Notes: a model not told the origin generated them from the letters alone. A stretch of 64,000 nt of DNA from Blastococcus saxobsidens DD2 (GCF_000284015.1 NC_016943.1:2273541-2337540); one strand, 5' to 3'. Shown: positions 37,761 through 46,874, counted from the stretch's first letter. Numbers and translations are program-made.

Positions 37761-38345
37761 ATGAGTGAACGCAACGGAAGCACGGCCGCCGGCACGGGGA
37801 CCGCGGAGATCCCGATCGTGCGGCCCGCCGGCCCGGAGACGGCAATGACGGCGACGCCCCCTGCGGCCGAGCCGGTCGCCGCGCCGGCAGCGGCACCGGA
37901 GGCCGAGAAGGCGGGGGAGGCGCCCGCCGGCGAGGGCGACGTCGTCCCCGGCATGCACGCCACCGCGCCGGTGAGCGTCCGGCCCAAGCCGCGCATGCCG
38001 CGCCGCGGACCGCTGACGGTCATGGGCCCGTGGGCTCCGGTCGCCGGGGGGCTGCTCGGCATCCTTCTGGGGATGATCGCCGTCCTCGTGCTCGCCGGTG
38101 CGGCGACGGGCTTCGAGGACCGGCTGGCCCTGGTCTTCGTCGTGCTCGGTCTGGGCATGCTCGGCAGCGCAGGGGTCCTCTTGGCCGACGAGGTGCGGAT
38201 GATGCGGCAGCGGGCCCGCGACGCCGTGGTCCGGCCGGCGTACGTGGAGGTCACGGCGGGCCTGCTCAACGGCCTGACGCCCGGTCGCCTGCTCCTGCTG
38301 GCCAGCGGGTTCGTGTTCTTCCTGGCGGCCTACGTCAGCCGGTGA
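37761..38345 (+). CDS. Ala/Pro-rich membrane protein of unknown function
   Basis: The 194-residue protein has a long disordered N-terminus (about 1-90, rich in Ala, Pro and Glu) followed by three probable membrane helices (PVAGGLLGILLGMIAVLVLA, LALVFVVLGLGMLGSAGVLL and a C-terminal one at LLLLASGFVFFLAAY). A charged loop (DEVRMMRQRARD) separates the last two. No family is recognised. Confidence 0.6.
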   Translation: MSERNGSTAAGTGTAEIPIVRPAGPETAMTATPPAAEPVAAPAAAPEAEKAGEAPAGEGDVVPGMHATAPVSVRPKPRMPRRGPLTVMGPWAPVAGGLLGILLGMIAVLVLAGAATGFEDRLALVFVVLGLGMLGSAGVLLADEVRMMRQRARDAVVRPAYVEVTAGLLNGLTPGRLLLLASGFVFFLAAYVSR

Positions 38346-38367
38346 GCCGGCGCCCTCGCCGGGTGGG

Positions 38368-39141
38368 TCAGGCGTAGGCGTCGACCGCGAGGTAGACGGC
38401 CAGCCCGAGCCCGGCGAGGGCGATGACCCGCCGCAGCGCCGTCTGGGGTGCCACGCGCACGATGCGGGGCCCCAGTCGGCCACCGAGCAGGAAGCCCACC
38501 GCCAGGGGCAGTGCCGCCGACCACGCCACCGAGGCGAAGAGGACGTACCCGAGCGCGGCCACGGCGTTCGCGACGCCCAGCACGACGTTCTTCATGGCAT
38601 TGCCGCGCGGCAGGCCCTCTCCCGTGGCGAGCAGGTACATCGACAGGATCAGCACACCGGCCGCGGCGCCGAAATAGCCGCCGTACACCGCCACCGCGAA
38701 GGTGCCCAGCGAGAGCCACCAACCGTCCCGGTGCGGCCGCAGCTGCCGCTCCCGGGCGCCCTCGGCGGCCAGTTCGCGGGGCGGCCGCTGGATCAGGATG
38801 GCCGCAGAGGCACCGCCGATCAGCCACGGCACGATCAGCTCGAAGGCCTCGGGCGGCGTGCGCAGGAGCAGCACGGCGCCCGTCGCCCCGCCCAGCGCCG
38901 CGGCCAGCATCAGGGGCAGGAGCCGTCGTCCCTGCCCGGCGAGCTCCGGCCGCGAGGCGCTGACCGACCCGACGGCGTTGCTGACCAGCGCGACGGTGTT
39001 CGTGATGTTCGCCGTCACCGGCGGCACCCCGGTGGCCAGCAGGGCCGGGTAGCTGATCAGCGAGGCCAGCCCGGCGATGCTGCCGGTGAGCCCCGCCCCG
39101 ACGCCGGCGAGCACCAGGAAGACGAACTCCCAGGGGCTCAC
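38368..39141 (-). CDS. TauE/SafE-family sulfite/organosulfur permease (1)
   Basis: The 257-residue protein has about eight membrane segments in the two-fold TauE/SafE pattern: GAGLTGSIAGLASLISYPAL in the first half and YGGYFGAAAGVLILSMYLL in the second. Family members carry sulfite, sulfoacetate or related anions. It is preceded by a GTG start (39141) that falls inside the first unit of the 41-bp tandem repeats. The next gene upstream is a paralogue on the same strand. Confidence 0.85.
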   Translation of the reverse strand: MSPWEFVFLVLAGVGAGLTGSIAGLASLISYPALLATGVPPVTANITNTVALVSNAVGSVSASRPELAGQGRRLLPLMLAAALGGATGAVLLLRTPPEAFELIVPWLIGGASAAILIQRPPRELAAEGARERQLRPHRDGWWLSLGTFAVAVYGGYFGAAAGVLILSMYLLATGEGLPRGNAMKNVVLGVANAVAALGYVLFASVAWSAALPLAVGFLLGGRLGPRIVRVAPQTALRRVIALAGLGLAVYLAVDAYA

Positions 39142-39263
39142 CTTCGCTGCTCCGCAGGGGAACCCGGGCCTTCGGCGCTCACCCTCGCTGCTCCGCAGGG
39201 GAACCCGGGCCTTCGGCGCTCACCCTCGCTGCTCCGCAGGGGAACCCGGGCCTTCGGCGCTCA
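39136..39263. repeat. Three tandem 41-bp repeats between paralogous TauE/SafE genes
   Basis: Three units (starting 39136, 39177, 39218) of 41 bp are followed by the first bases of a fourth (GCTCACCC). The units are nearly identical; the first differs at one base (CTT for CCT). The array fills the whole gap between the stop of the upstream paralogue (TGA at 39263-39261) and the start of the downstream one (39141), so each unit carries a TGAGC with stop or start potential. The unit length is not a multiple of three. Confidence 0.9.
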
Positions 39264-40037
39264 CCCGGTCACCAGCACCACGATCGCGACCAGCCCGAGG
39301 GCGACGATCGCCGTCCGCAGCACCGCGGCGGGCAGCCGCCGGCCGTAGCGGGAGCTGACCGCGCCGCCGGTCAGCGAGCCCACGGACAGCAGCGCGGCGG
39401 CCCACCAGTTGATGCGGTCGCTGGCGACGACCACGTAGGTACCGGCGGCGACGGTGTTGACGGCCAGCGTGAGGACGTTCTTGAGCGCGTTCAGCCGCTG
39501 CAGCGGCTCGCGCAGGAGCAGGCCGAAGATGCCGATCTGCAGCACGCCCTGGCTGGCGGCGAAGTAGCCGCCGTAGGTCCCGGTGAAGTACGCGCCGGCG
39601 AAGCAGGCGGCGAGCCGGCCACCCCGGACCGGCGGAGCGGTGCCGCCGGCCGGCCGCGCCGGAAGGCTGCGCTGGACCAGCGGCTGCAGGACCACCAGCA
39701 GGACGGCGAGCCCGATGAGGACCGGAACGATCGCCTCGAAGGCCGCGGCGGGCAGGTTCAGCAGCAGGAAGGCCCCGGTGAGCGCGCCGAGGATCGAGGC
39801 GGGCAGCAACCGCAGGAGCAGACGCCGCTGGCCGCGCAGCTCCCGGCGGTAGCCGATCGAGCCGCTGAGGTTCCCGGCGACCAGGCCCAGGGAGTTGCTG
39901 ATGGTGGCCGGCACCGGCGGGAGCCCGACGGCCAGCAGCACCGGGAAGCTGACCAGGGTGCCGGACCCGACGACGGCGTTGATGCCACCCGCCGCGAAGC
40001 CGGCCGCGGCCACCGCGAGCATCTCCCAGCCGGTCAT
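39261..40037 (-). CDS. TauE/SafE-family sulfite/organosulfur permease (2)
   Basis: The 258-residue paralogue of the downstream gene shows GINAVVGSGTLVSFPVLLAV and TGTYGGYFAASQGVLQIGIF, with eight predicted membrane helices. It is expected to work as an anion exporter or importer at the plasma membrane. Two paralogues in tandem may form a hetero-oligomer or serve different substrates; sequence alone does not decide. The ATG lies at 40037. Confidence 0.87.
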   Translation of the reverse strand: MTGWEMLAVAAAGFAAGGINAVVGSGTLVSFPVLLAVGLPPVPATISNSLGLVAGNLSGSIGYRRELRGQRRLLLRLLPASILGALTGAFLLLNLPAAAFEAIVPVLIGLAVLLVVLQPLVQRSLPARPAGGTAPPVRGGRLAACFAGAYFTGTYGGYFAASQGVLQIGIFGLLLREPLQRLNALKNVLTLAVNTVAAGTYVVVASDRINWWAAALLSVGSLTGGAVSSRYGRRLPAAVLRTAIVALGLVAIVVLVTG

Positions 40038-40190
40038 GTGGACATCGCCCGGAAGCGTCGCACGCCGGCGGCCCGGGCCGCCGCTGCAGGCGTGTCGATC
40101 AGCTCACACCCGGCGATCCCGCCGTTCCGACCAGGGCCGGGGGGCCGGCTGGGGTCGCCGTGGCGACGGAAACTGGGTAGGCAGAACCCC

Positions 40191-41234
40191 ATGACCGTCC
40201 TCGGGTTCCACAACTCGCACGAGCAGGTCCACCCCGCGGAGCTGCTGGCAGCGGTCCAGCACGCCGAGCAGGTCGGCTTCACCGCGGCGATGTGCTCCGA
40301 CCACCTCACGCCCTGGAATCCGCGCCAGGGGGAGTCGGGCTTCGCGTGGTCCTGGCTGGGTGCGGCCATGGCGACGACGTCCCTGCCCTTCGGCGCGGTG
40401 AACGCACCGGGCCAGCGGTACCACCCGGTGATCGTCGCCCAGGCCATCGCGACCCTCGGCGCCATGTTCCCCGGCCGGTTCTGGGTGGCGCTGGGCAGCG
40501 GGGAGGCGATGAACGAGCACGTCACCGGTGACGTGTGGCCCCGCAAGGACGTCCGTGACGCCCGGCTTCGCGAGTGCGTCGACGTGATCCGGCGGCTGCT
40601 GGCCGGCGAGGAGGTCAGTCACGACGGGCTGGTCACCGTCGACCGGGCGGCGATCTACACGCTGGCCGATCCCCAGCCGGCGCTCGTCTGTCCCGCGGTC
40701 AGCGTGGCCACCGCCCGCAACGGCGCCGACTGGGCCGACGGGCTGGTCACCGTCAACCAGCCGCACGAGAAGCTGCGCGAGATGATCGCCGCCTACCGTG
40801 ACGCCGGCGGGCAGGGCACGCTCGCCATCCAGGTGCACGTGTCCTGGGACCCCGACCCCGACCGCGCGCTCGGCCTCGCGCACGAGCAGTGGCGCAGCAA
40901 CGTCTTCCCGCCGCCGTTGTGCTGGGACCTGGACAGCCCGGAGGCGTTCGAGCAGGCGAGCGCGCACGTGACGCCCCAGGACATGCATGCCGTGGTCCGG
41001 ATCTCCGCAGACCTCGGGCAGCACGCCGCCTGGATCTCCGAGTACCTCGACCTGGGGTTCGACGAGGTCTACCTGCACCACGTCGGCGTGGAGCAGCGCC
41101 CGTTCCTCGATGCGTTCGGGAACCGCGTGCTGCCGCAGTTCGACCTGGCGCGACCCGGCCCCGTGGCGGCGATCGATCCACCCGGACCGGCGGCCAACCG
41201 TCGTCCGCACGTCGACCCGGTGCCGGCGCCGTGA
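40191..41234 (+). CDS. LLM-class flavin-dependent oxidoreductase
   Basis: The 347-residue luciferase-like monooxygenase fold is visible in VLGFHNSHEQVHPAELLAAV, FTAAMCSDHLTPWNP, ATLGAMFPGRFWVALGSGEA and AADWADG-like elements (NGADWADGLVTV). It resembles the group of non-F420 flavin oxidoreductases that lie next to trehalose-synthase-like genes (recollection; TIGR03885-like). ATG 40191 is preferred to a frame opening at 40038, which would add a basic, non-conserved 51-residue tail. It lies 9 bases before the GH13 gene, so they form an operon. Confidence 0.82.
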   Translation: MTVLGFHNSHEQVHPAELLAAVQHAEQVGFTAAMCSDHLTPWNPRQGESGFAWSWLGAAMATTSLPFGAVNAPGQRYHPVIVAQAIATLGAMFPGRFWVALGSGEAMNEHVTGDVWPRKDVRDARLRECVDVIRRLLAGEEVSHDGLVTVDRAAIYTLADPQPALVCPAVSVATARNGADWADGLVTVNQPHEKLREMIAAYRDAGGQGTLAIQVHVSWDPDPDRALGLAHEQWRSNVFPPPLCWDLDSPEAFEQASAHVTPQDMHAVVRISADLGQHAAWISEYLDLGFDEVYLHHVGVEQRPFLDAFGNRVLPQFDLARPGPVAAIDPPGPAANRRPHVDPVPAP

Positions 41235-41243
41235 GGCGATGAC

Positions 41244-42914
41244 ATGAGAATGGGCGACACGAGTGACCTGTGGTGGAAGAACGCGGTCGTCTACTGCCTG
41301 GACGTCGAGACCTTCATGGACTGGAACGGCGACGGCATCGGCGACTTCGAGGGGCTCGCGCAACGTATCGACCACCTCGCCGACCTCGGCGTCACCTGCC
41401 TGTGGCTGATGCCCTTCTACCCGACCGCCGAGCGGGACGACGGCTACGACATCACCGACTTCTACGGCGTCGACCCGCGGCTGGGCACCCACGGCGACCT
41501 GGTCGAGGTCATCCGCACGGCCAAGGACCGCGGCATGCGGGTCATCGTCGACCTCGTGGTCAACCACACCTCCCGCAAGCACCCGTGGTTCCGGTCCGCG
41601 GAGGCGTCCAAGGACTCACCGTTCCGCGACTTCTACGTCTGGCGGTCCGATCCACCGCCGGACACCAGCAAGGAGGTCGTGTTCCCCGACCAGGAGGACA
41701 GCATCTGGACGCTGTCGGAGAAGACGGGGGAGTGGTACCTGCACCGCTTCTACAAGGAGCAGCCCGACCTCGACGTGACGAATCCGCGGGTGCGCGACGA
41801 GGTCGCCAAGATCATGGGCTTCTGGCTGCAGCTCGGGCTCGACGGCTTCCGGGTCGACGCCGTCCCGTTCTTCCTGGAGACCGCCCGGGCCGACGACGGC
41901 GCGTTGCCCGATCCACACGGCTACCTGCGGTCGCTGCGCTCGCTGGTCGGCCGCCGGTCGGGCAGCGGCATCCTGCTCGGCGAGGTGAACCTGCCGTTCG
42001 AGCAGCAGCTGGAGTTCTTCGGCGGGACGGACGGCGACGAGCTGACCATGCAGTTCGACTTCATCGGCATGCAGGCGCTCTACCTGGCGCTGGCCCGGCG
42101 CGACGCCGGGCCGCTGGCCACCGCGCTGCACGACCGGCCGGCGCTGTCGCCGGACTCGCAGTGGGCCACCTTCGTGCGCAACCACGACGAGCTCACCCTC
42201 GACAAGCTCTCCGACGACGAACGGGCCGAGGTGTTCGCCGCGTTCGGTCCGGAGAAGCGGATGCAGGTCTACGACCGCGGGCTGCGGCGCCGGCTGCCAC
42301 CGATGCTGGACGGCGACCCGCGGCGGGTGCGGATGGTCTACAGCCTGCTGTTCTCGCTGCCGGGCACGCCGGTGCTCTTCTACGGGGAGGAGATCGGGAT
42401 GGGGGAGGACCTCGATGCCGAGGGGCGGCTCGCCGTCCGGACGCCGATGCAGTGGACCTCCGGGCGCAACGGCGGGTTCTCGGTGGCCGACCCGGGGAAG
42501 CTGCCCGGCCCGGTGGTCGACGGCGGTTTCGCGCCGGAGTACGTCAACGTCGCCGACCAGCGCAACGACCCCGACTCGCTGCTGTCGTTCATGAAGCTGC
42601 TGATCCGCCGGTACCGCGAGTCCCCGGAGCTGGGCTGGGGCGGCTTCCAGGTGCTGGAGCAGCCCTGCCCCGAGGTCCTGGCCCACCGGTGCAGCTGGGA
42701 CGACGGCTCACTGGTGGCCCTCCACAACCTCTCCCCGGAGGCCCGAACGGTGCCGCTGACGCTGGCGGGATGCGACTCCTCGCACCGACTGGTCGACCTG
42801 TTGCAACCGGGCGGCGCGCCGGTCTCCGACCGGGGCACGGTGGAGATCCCGCTCGAGGGCTACGGCTACCGGTGGCTGCGCGTGGTGGCGCAGGACAGCC
42901 GCCGGCTGGTCTGA
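41244..42914 (+). CDS. Trehalose-synthase-like GH13 alpha-amylase family enzyme
   Basis: The 556-residue protein has the (beta/alpha)8 GH13 fold with the four conserved regions: DLVVNHTS, DGFRVDAVPF with the nucleophile Asp, GEVN with the acid/base Glu, and FVRNHDEL. FMDWNGDGIGDFEGLAQRID is the trehalose-synthase/oligo-glucosidase-type N-terminal loop. TreS interconverts maltose and trehalose; here GEVN replaces the usual AEAN, so the specificity may differ. ATG 41244 or 41250 may be used. malQ 11 kb upstream acts on related glucans. Confidence 0.85.
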   Translation: MRMGDTSDLWWKNAVVYCLDVETFMDWNGDGIGDFEGLAQRIDHLADLGVTCLWLMPFYPTAERDDGYDITDFYGVDPRLGTHGDLVEVIRTAKDRGMRVIVDLVVNHTSRKHPWFRSAEASKDSPFRDFYVWRSDPPPDTSKEVVFPDQEDSIWTLSEKTGEWYLHRFYKEQPDLDVTNPRVRDEVAKIMGFWLQLGLDGFRVDAVPFFLETARADDGALPDPHGYLRSLRSLVGRRSGSGILLGEVNLPFEQQLEFFGGTDGDELTMQFDFIGMQALYLALARRDAGPLATALHDRPALSPDSQWATFVRNHDELTLDKLSDDERAEVFAAFGPEKRMQVYDRGLRRRLPPMLDGDPRRVRMVYSLLFSLPGTPVLFYGEEIGMGEDLDAEGRLAVRTPMQWTSGRNGGFSVADPGKLPGPVVDGGFAPEYVNVADQRNDPDSLLSFMKLLIRRYRESPELGWGGFQVLEQPCPEVLAHRCSWDDGSLVALHNLSPEARTVPLTLAGCDSSHRLVDLLQPGGAPVSDRGTVEIPLEGYGYRWLRVVAQDSRRLV

Positions 42915-43042
42915 CGCCGTGGTGCTCCCCGCGGCGGGCGCAGGTCAGGCGATGGCGGTGACGCGGGCGAGGACGTCGTCGTCGGGCGGGCGGTCGCGGT
43001 AGACCAGGCGGACGGAGTCTCGACGTGCCGGAATCCAGCCCG

Positions 43043-45604
43043 TCAGTCCTTCCGGCCGGCGTCCAGGAGGCGGATCACCGCCGTGCCCTCCTCGTCGGAG
43101 GCCTCCAGGTCGACCTCGGCGTCGAAGCCCCAGTCGTGGTTGCCGTCGGGGTCGTCGACGATCTGCCGCACCCGCCACAGCCGCGGGTCCGCCTTGTCCC
43201 AGATCAGCAGCGCCGGTCCGCGGGCGTCGGCGCCGGTGTTCACCGCGTCGTGCTCGGCGAAGTAGGCCTGCACCACCTCGCCCCAGCGGTCGGCGTCCCA
43301 GCCGGCGCCGGCGTCGAGCTCGCCGAGGTCGTACCAGCGCCGCCGGCCCCACAGCTCCACCCGGCGGAAGAGCGCGTTGCGCACCATCGCGGTGAACGCG
43401 CGCTCGTTGCCGGTGAGCGGCCGGGGCCGGGCGGGGACCGACACCGGCTGGTCGAGCGGCTGGTCGGGCGAGGTGAGCTGCTCCCACTCGTCGAGCAGCG
43501 AGGAGTCGACCTGGCGCACCAGCTCGCCGAGCCACTCGACGAGGTCGCTGACCTCCTCGGTCCGCGCGGCCGCGGGCACGCCGGAGCGCAGCGCCTTGAA
43601 CGCGTCGGAGAGGTACCGCAGCACAGCCCCCTCGGCGCGGGTCAGCCCGTAGGTGTTCACGAACTCGCGGAAGGTGAAGGCGCGCTCCCACATCTCCCGG
43701 ACGACCGACTTCGGCGACAGCTGCCCGTCGGCGGCCCACGGGTTGCTCTGCCGGTACACCTCGAACGCGTGGCCGAGCAGCTCCTCCAGCGGCTTGGGGT
43801 AGCTGATCTCCTCGAGCAGCTCCATCCGCTGGTCGTACTCGATGCCCTCGGCCTTCATCTGCGCGACGGCCTCGCCCTTGGCCTTGTTCAGCTGCGCGGC
43901 CAGGATCTGCCGCGGGTCGTCGAGGGTCGCCTCGATCACCGACACGACGTCGAGCGCGTACGTGTCCGACTCGGGGTCGAGCAGGTCGATCGCGGCCAGC
44001 GCGAACGTCGACAGCGGCTGGTTGAGCGCGAAGTCCGGCGGCAGGTCCAGCGTCAGGTCGTAGCGGCGGCCGTCGGGCTCGGGCTCGGGCAGCCGCTCCA
44101 GCACGCCGGCCTGCAGCAGTGACCGCGCGATGCCGATGGCGTCGCGGATCAGCTTCAGCTGCTTCTTCCGCGGCTCGTGGTTCTCGGTGAGCAGCCGGCG
44201 CATGGCCACGAACGGGTCGCCGGGCCGGTCCACGACGTCGAGGACCATCGCCGTCGTGACCCGCATGTGGCTGGTCAGCTTCTCGGGTTCCCCCTCGACC
44301 AGCCGGTTCATCGTCGACTCGCTCCACGGCACCATGCCGTCGGGGACCTTCTTGCGCACGAGCTTGCGCCGCTTCTTCGGGTCGTCGGCGACCTTCGCGA
44401 ACTGCTTGAGGTTCTCCACCTCGTGCTCCGGCGCCTCGACCATGACCGTGCCGGCGGTGTCGTAGCCCGCGCGGCCGGCGCGGCCGGCGATCTGGTGGAA
44501 CTCGCGTACCTGCAGCAGCCGGGTGCGCGTCCCGTCGTACTTCGACAGCGCGGAGAAGACGACCGTGCGGATCGGCACGTTGATGCCGACGCCGAGGGTG
44601 TCGGTGCCGCAGATGACCTTGAGCAGACCGGCCTGCGCCAGCTGCTCCACCAGCCGCCGGTACTTGGGCAGCATGCCGGCGTGGTGGACGCCGATGCCGT
44701 GGCGGACCAGCCGCGACAGCGTCGTCCCGAAGGCGGAGGAGAACCGGAAGCCGCCGATCATCTCGGCGATCGCGGCCTTCTGCTCCTTGGTCGCCACGTT
44801 GACGCTCATCAGCGCCTGGGCGCGTTCCAGCGCCGAGGCCTGCGTGAAGTGGACGACGTAGACCGGTGCCTGCTGGGTGTCCAACAGCTCCTGGATCGTC
44901 TCGTGCATCGGCGTCGTCGCGTAGTAGTGGTGCAGGGGCACCGGGCGGACGGCGTTGGCGACCAGCGCGGTCGGCCGGCCGGTGCGGCGGGTGAGGTCCT
45001 CCCGCAGCGACGTGACGTCGCCGAGGGTGGCGCTCATCAGCAGGAACTGCGCCTTCGGCAGCTCCAGCAGCGGCACCTGCCAGGCCCAGCCGCGGTCGGG
45101 GTCGCCGTAGAAGTGGAACTCGTCCATGACCACGAGACCGATGTCGGCGTCCGCTCCTTCGCGCAGCGCGATGTTCGCCAGGACCTCGGCGGTGCAGGCG
45201 ATGATCGGTGCACCGGCGTTGACCGACGCGTCGCCGGTCAGCATGCCGACGTTCGCGGCGCCGAAGATCCCGCAGAGCGCGAAGAACTTCTCGCTCACCA
45301 GGGCCTTGATCGGCGCGGTGTAGTAGCCGCGCCGCCCGGCGGCCAGCGCCGCGTACTGCGCTCCGGTGGCCACCAGCGACTTGCCCGAGCCGGTCGGCGT
45401 CGCCAGGACGACGTTGGCACCGCTGACCAGTTCGATCAGCGCCTCCTCCTGCGCCGGGTACAGCGCCGTGCCGCTCTCCTCGGCCCACGCGGCGAAGGAG
45501 GCGAACAGCTCGTCGGGATCGCCGCCCACCGCACGCAGCGCGGTGAGGTCGGCGGGGTCGCCGAGCAGGGGAAGAGCGGTGCTGGCCCGCGGTGCCGTCG
45601 TCAT
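43043..45604 (-). CDS. Ski2-like DEAD/DEAH-box RNA helicase with DUF3516 C-terminal domain
   Basis: The 853-residue helicase has motif I ATPTGSGKS, Ia (APIKALVSEKF), motif II VMDEFHFYG (a DEFH box), motif III LLMSATLG, and motif VI QIAGRAGRAGYD. The C-terminal 400 residues match the DUF3516 domain found in actinobacterial relatives of HelY/Mtr4. A role in RNA turnover is expected. The DEFH in motif II is a conservative variant of DEVH. The start at ATG 45604 has no obvious Shine-Dalgarno. Confidence 0.9.
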   Translation of the reverse strand: MTTAPRASTALPLLGDPADLTALRAVGGDPDELFASFAAWAEESGTALYPAQEEALIELVSGANVVLATPTGSGKSLVATGAQYAALAAGRRGYYTAPIKALVSEKFFALCGIFGAANVGMLTGDASVNAGAPIIACTAEVLANIALREGADADIGLVVMDEFHFYGDPDRGWAWQVPLLELPKAQFLLMSATLGDVTSLREDLTRRTGRPTALVANAVRPVPLHHYYATTPMHETIQELLDTQQAPVYVVHFTQASALERAQALMSVNVATKEQKAAIAEMIGGFRFSSAFGTTLSRLVRHGIGVHHAGMLPKYRRLVEQLAQAGLLKVICGTDTLGVGINVPIRTVVFSALSKYDGTRTRLLQVREFHQIAGRAGRAGYDTAGTVMVEAPEHEVENLKQFAKVADDPKKRRKLVRKKVPDGMVPWSESTMNRLVEGEPEKLTSHMRVTTAMVLDVVDRPGDPFVAMRRLLTENHEPRKKQLKLIRDAIGIARSLLQAGVLERLPEPEPDGRRYDLTLDLPPDFALNQPLSTFALAAIDLLDPESDTYALDVVSVIEATLDDPRQILAAQLNKAKGEAVAQMKAEGIEYDQRMELLEEISYPKPLEELLGHAFEVYRQSNPWAADGQLSPKSVVREMWERAFTFREFVNTYGLTRAEGAVLRYLSDAFKALRSGVPAAARTEEVSDLVEWLGELVRQVDSSLLDEWEQLTSPDQPLDQPVSVPARPRPLTGNERAFTAMVRNALFRRVELWGRRRWYDLGELDAGAGWDADRWGEVVQAYFAEHDAVNTGADARGPALLIWDKADPRLWRVRQIVDDPDGNHDWGFDAEVDLEASDEEGTAVIRLLDAGRKD

Positions 45605-45735
45605 CAGGCCTACCAGCGTGCCTGACGCCGCTCACCTTCCCGCGACCGCGGCTGTCAACCGCTCCGTGTCCCGCGAAGATAACGATCCGGTAACGGACAC
45701 TCGTGTGCTGTGGAACACAAGTCGATGCAGGGAGA

Positions 45736-45765
45736 AGGTGAACAACAGGTGAACGAGAGGTGGCA
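45736..45765 (+). promoter_or_regulatory. Three direct repeats at exact 11-bp spacing
   Basis: AGGTGAAC occurs at 45736 and 45747, and a degenerate AGGTGGCA at 45758, giving a strict 11-bp period (one helical turn). They lie just upstream of a small ORF at 45771. A further imperfect dyad (ACTCGTGT / ACACAAGT, 45699-45722) lies upstream. They may be a regulator binding array. Confidence 0.45.
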
Positions 45766-45770
45766 GGTCG

Positions 45771-45902
45771 ATGCGCGGTAGCGAGTGCCCGGAGTGCCGG
45801 TGGGTTCCGGTGGTGGACGCGTCCGGTCGGCGTCGGCTGGAGATGCGCTGGGAGCTGCCGGTGGCGCCGCCCGCGGCGTCGACGCTGGTCCGCGCCGCCT
45901 GA
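45771..45902 (+). CDS. Putative 43-residue CxxC microprotein
   Basis: The ORF encodes a short basic protein beginning MRGSECPECRWVPVVDASG, with one CxxC pair that could bind zinc together with other subunits. About nine in ten third codon positions are G or C, as in the real genes around it. A purine-rich GAGAGG lies 12 bases before ATG 45771. No family is recognised; a chance ORF remains possible. Confidence 0.4.
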   Translation: MRGSECPECRWVPVVDASGRRRLEMRWELPVAPPAASTLVRAA

Positions 45903-46006
45903 CCGCACGACGCAGGTTCCCCGCCGTCCCGCCGGGGTAGGCGCGCGGAGGACGGTCCCGGTGAGCACAGCCCGGGCCGCCTCGGAAAGCGCACCGGAGG
46001 AGAACC

Positions 46007-46864
46007 ATGTCGTCACCCCGTCCCGAGTCCCAGCCCGCCCAGCAGCAGAGCGTTCCCGGCGCCCTCGGGGAGATGGACCCCAAGCCCGACCACGGCGAGG
46101 AGAGCTACCAGGGCTCCGGCCGGCTCACCGGCAAGGCCGCCGTCATCACCGGCGGCGACAGCGGCATCGGCCGCGCCGTGGCCATCGCGTTCGCCCGCGA
46201 GGGCGCCGACGTCCTCATCTCGTACCTGGACGAACACGCGGACGCGCAGGACACCGCCAAGTACGTCGAGCAGGCCGGGCGGACATGCGTGCTGGTGCCC
46301 GGCGACCTCGCCGACCGCTCGCACGCCAGGACGATCATCCCCAGGGCCGTCGAGGAGTTCGGCCGCGTCGACATCCTGGTCAACAACGCGGCCTTCCAGA
46401 TGTCGCACCCGTCGCTCGAGGAGATCTCCGACGAGGAGTGGGACCACACCCTGGCGACGAACCTCTCCGCGATGTTCACCCTCACCAAGGACGCGATCCC
46501 GCACATGCAGCCGGGGGCCTCGATCATCAACTCGTCGTCGGTCAACTCCGACAACCCGAGCCCGAACCTCATCGCCTACGCGATGACCAAGGCGGGCATC
46601 GCCAACTTCACCGCCAGCCTGGCGCAGATGTACGGCGAGAAGGGCATTCGCGCCAACAGCGTCGCGCCCGGCCCGATCTGGACGCCGCTGATCCCGTCCA
46701 CCATGCCCGGGGAGAAGGTGGAGAGCTTCGGCGGCAACACGCCCCTGGGCCGGGCCGGCCAGCCCGCCGAGCTGGCGCCGGTCTACGTCCTCCTCGCCAG
46801 CGACGAGGCCTCCTACGTGTCCGGCGCCCGCGTCGCCGTCACCGGCGGCCGGCCCATCCTCTGA
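46007..46864 (+). CDS. SDR-family oxidoreductase (YghA/YdaD-like)
   Basis: The 285-residue short-chain dehydrogenase has an N-terminal extension (1-40, including PKPDHGEESYQGSGRLTGK) seen in the stress-linked YghA/YdaD group, then ITGGDSGIGRAVAIA, NNAAFQM, SSSVNS with the catalytic Ser and YAMTKAG with Tyr and Lys. It ends in SGARVAVTGGRPIL. GGAGGAG lies 9 bases before ATG 46007. A compound palindrome follows. Confidence 0.9.
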   Translation: MSSPRPESQPAQQQSVPGALGEMDPKPDHGEESYQGSGRLTGKAAVITGGDSGIGRAVAIAFAREGADVLISYLDEHADAQDTAKYVEQAGRTCVLVPGDLADRSHARTIIPRAVEEFGRVDILVNNAAFQMSHPSLEEISDEEWDHTLATNLSAMFTLTKDAIPHMQPGASIINSSSVNSDNPSPNLIAYAMTKAGIANFTASLAQMYGEKGIRANSVAPGPIWTPLIPSTMPGEKVESFGGNTPLGRAGQPAELAPVYVLLASDEASYVSGARVAVTGGRPIL

Positions 46865-46874
46865 CCGCCCCGAT

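Noticed and set aside
39136..39263. The 41-bp tandem repeats considered as a CRISPR array
   Set aside because: Repeats are directly adjacent with no spacers, and no cas genes lie nearby.
42945..43042. Short minus frame ending SVRLVYRDRPPDDDVLARVT just after the helicase stop
   Set aside because: Coding-like composition, but there is no start codon with a ribosome site; about 30 residues and no family match. It could be a gene relic.
44177..45625. Long plus-strand frame opposite the helicase
   Set aside because: Shadow of the helicase gene; no recognisable domain.
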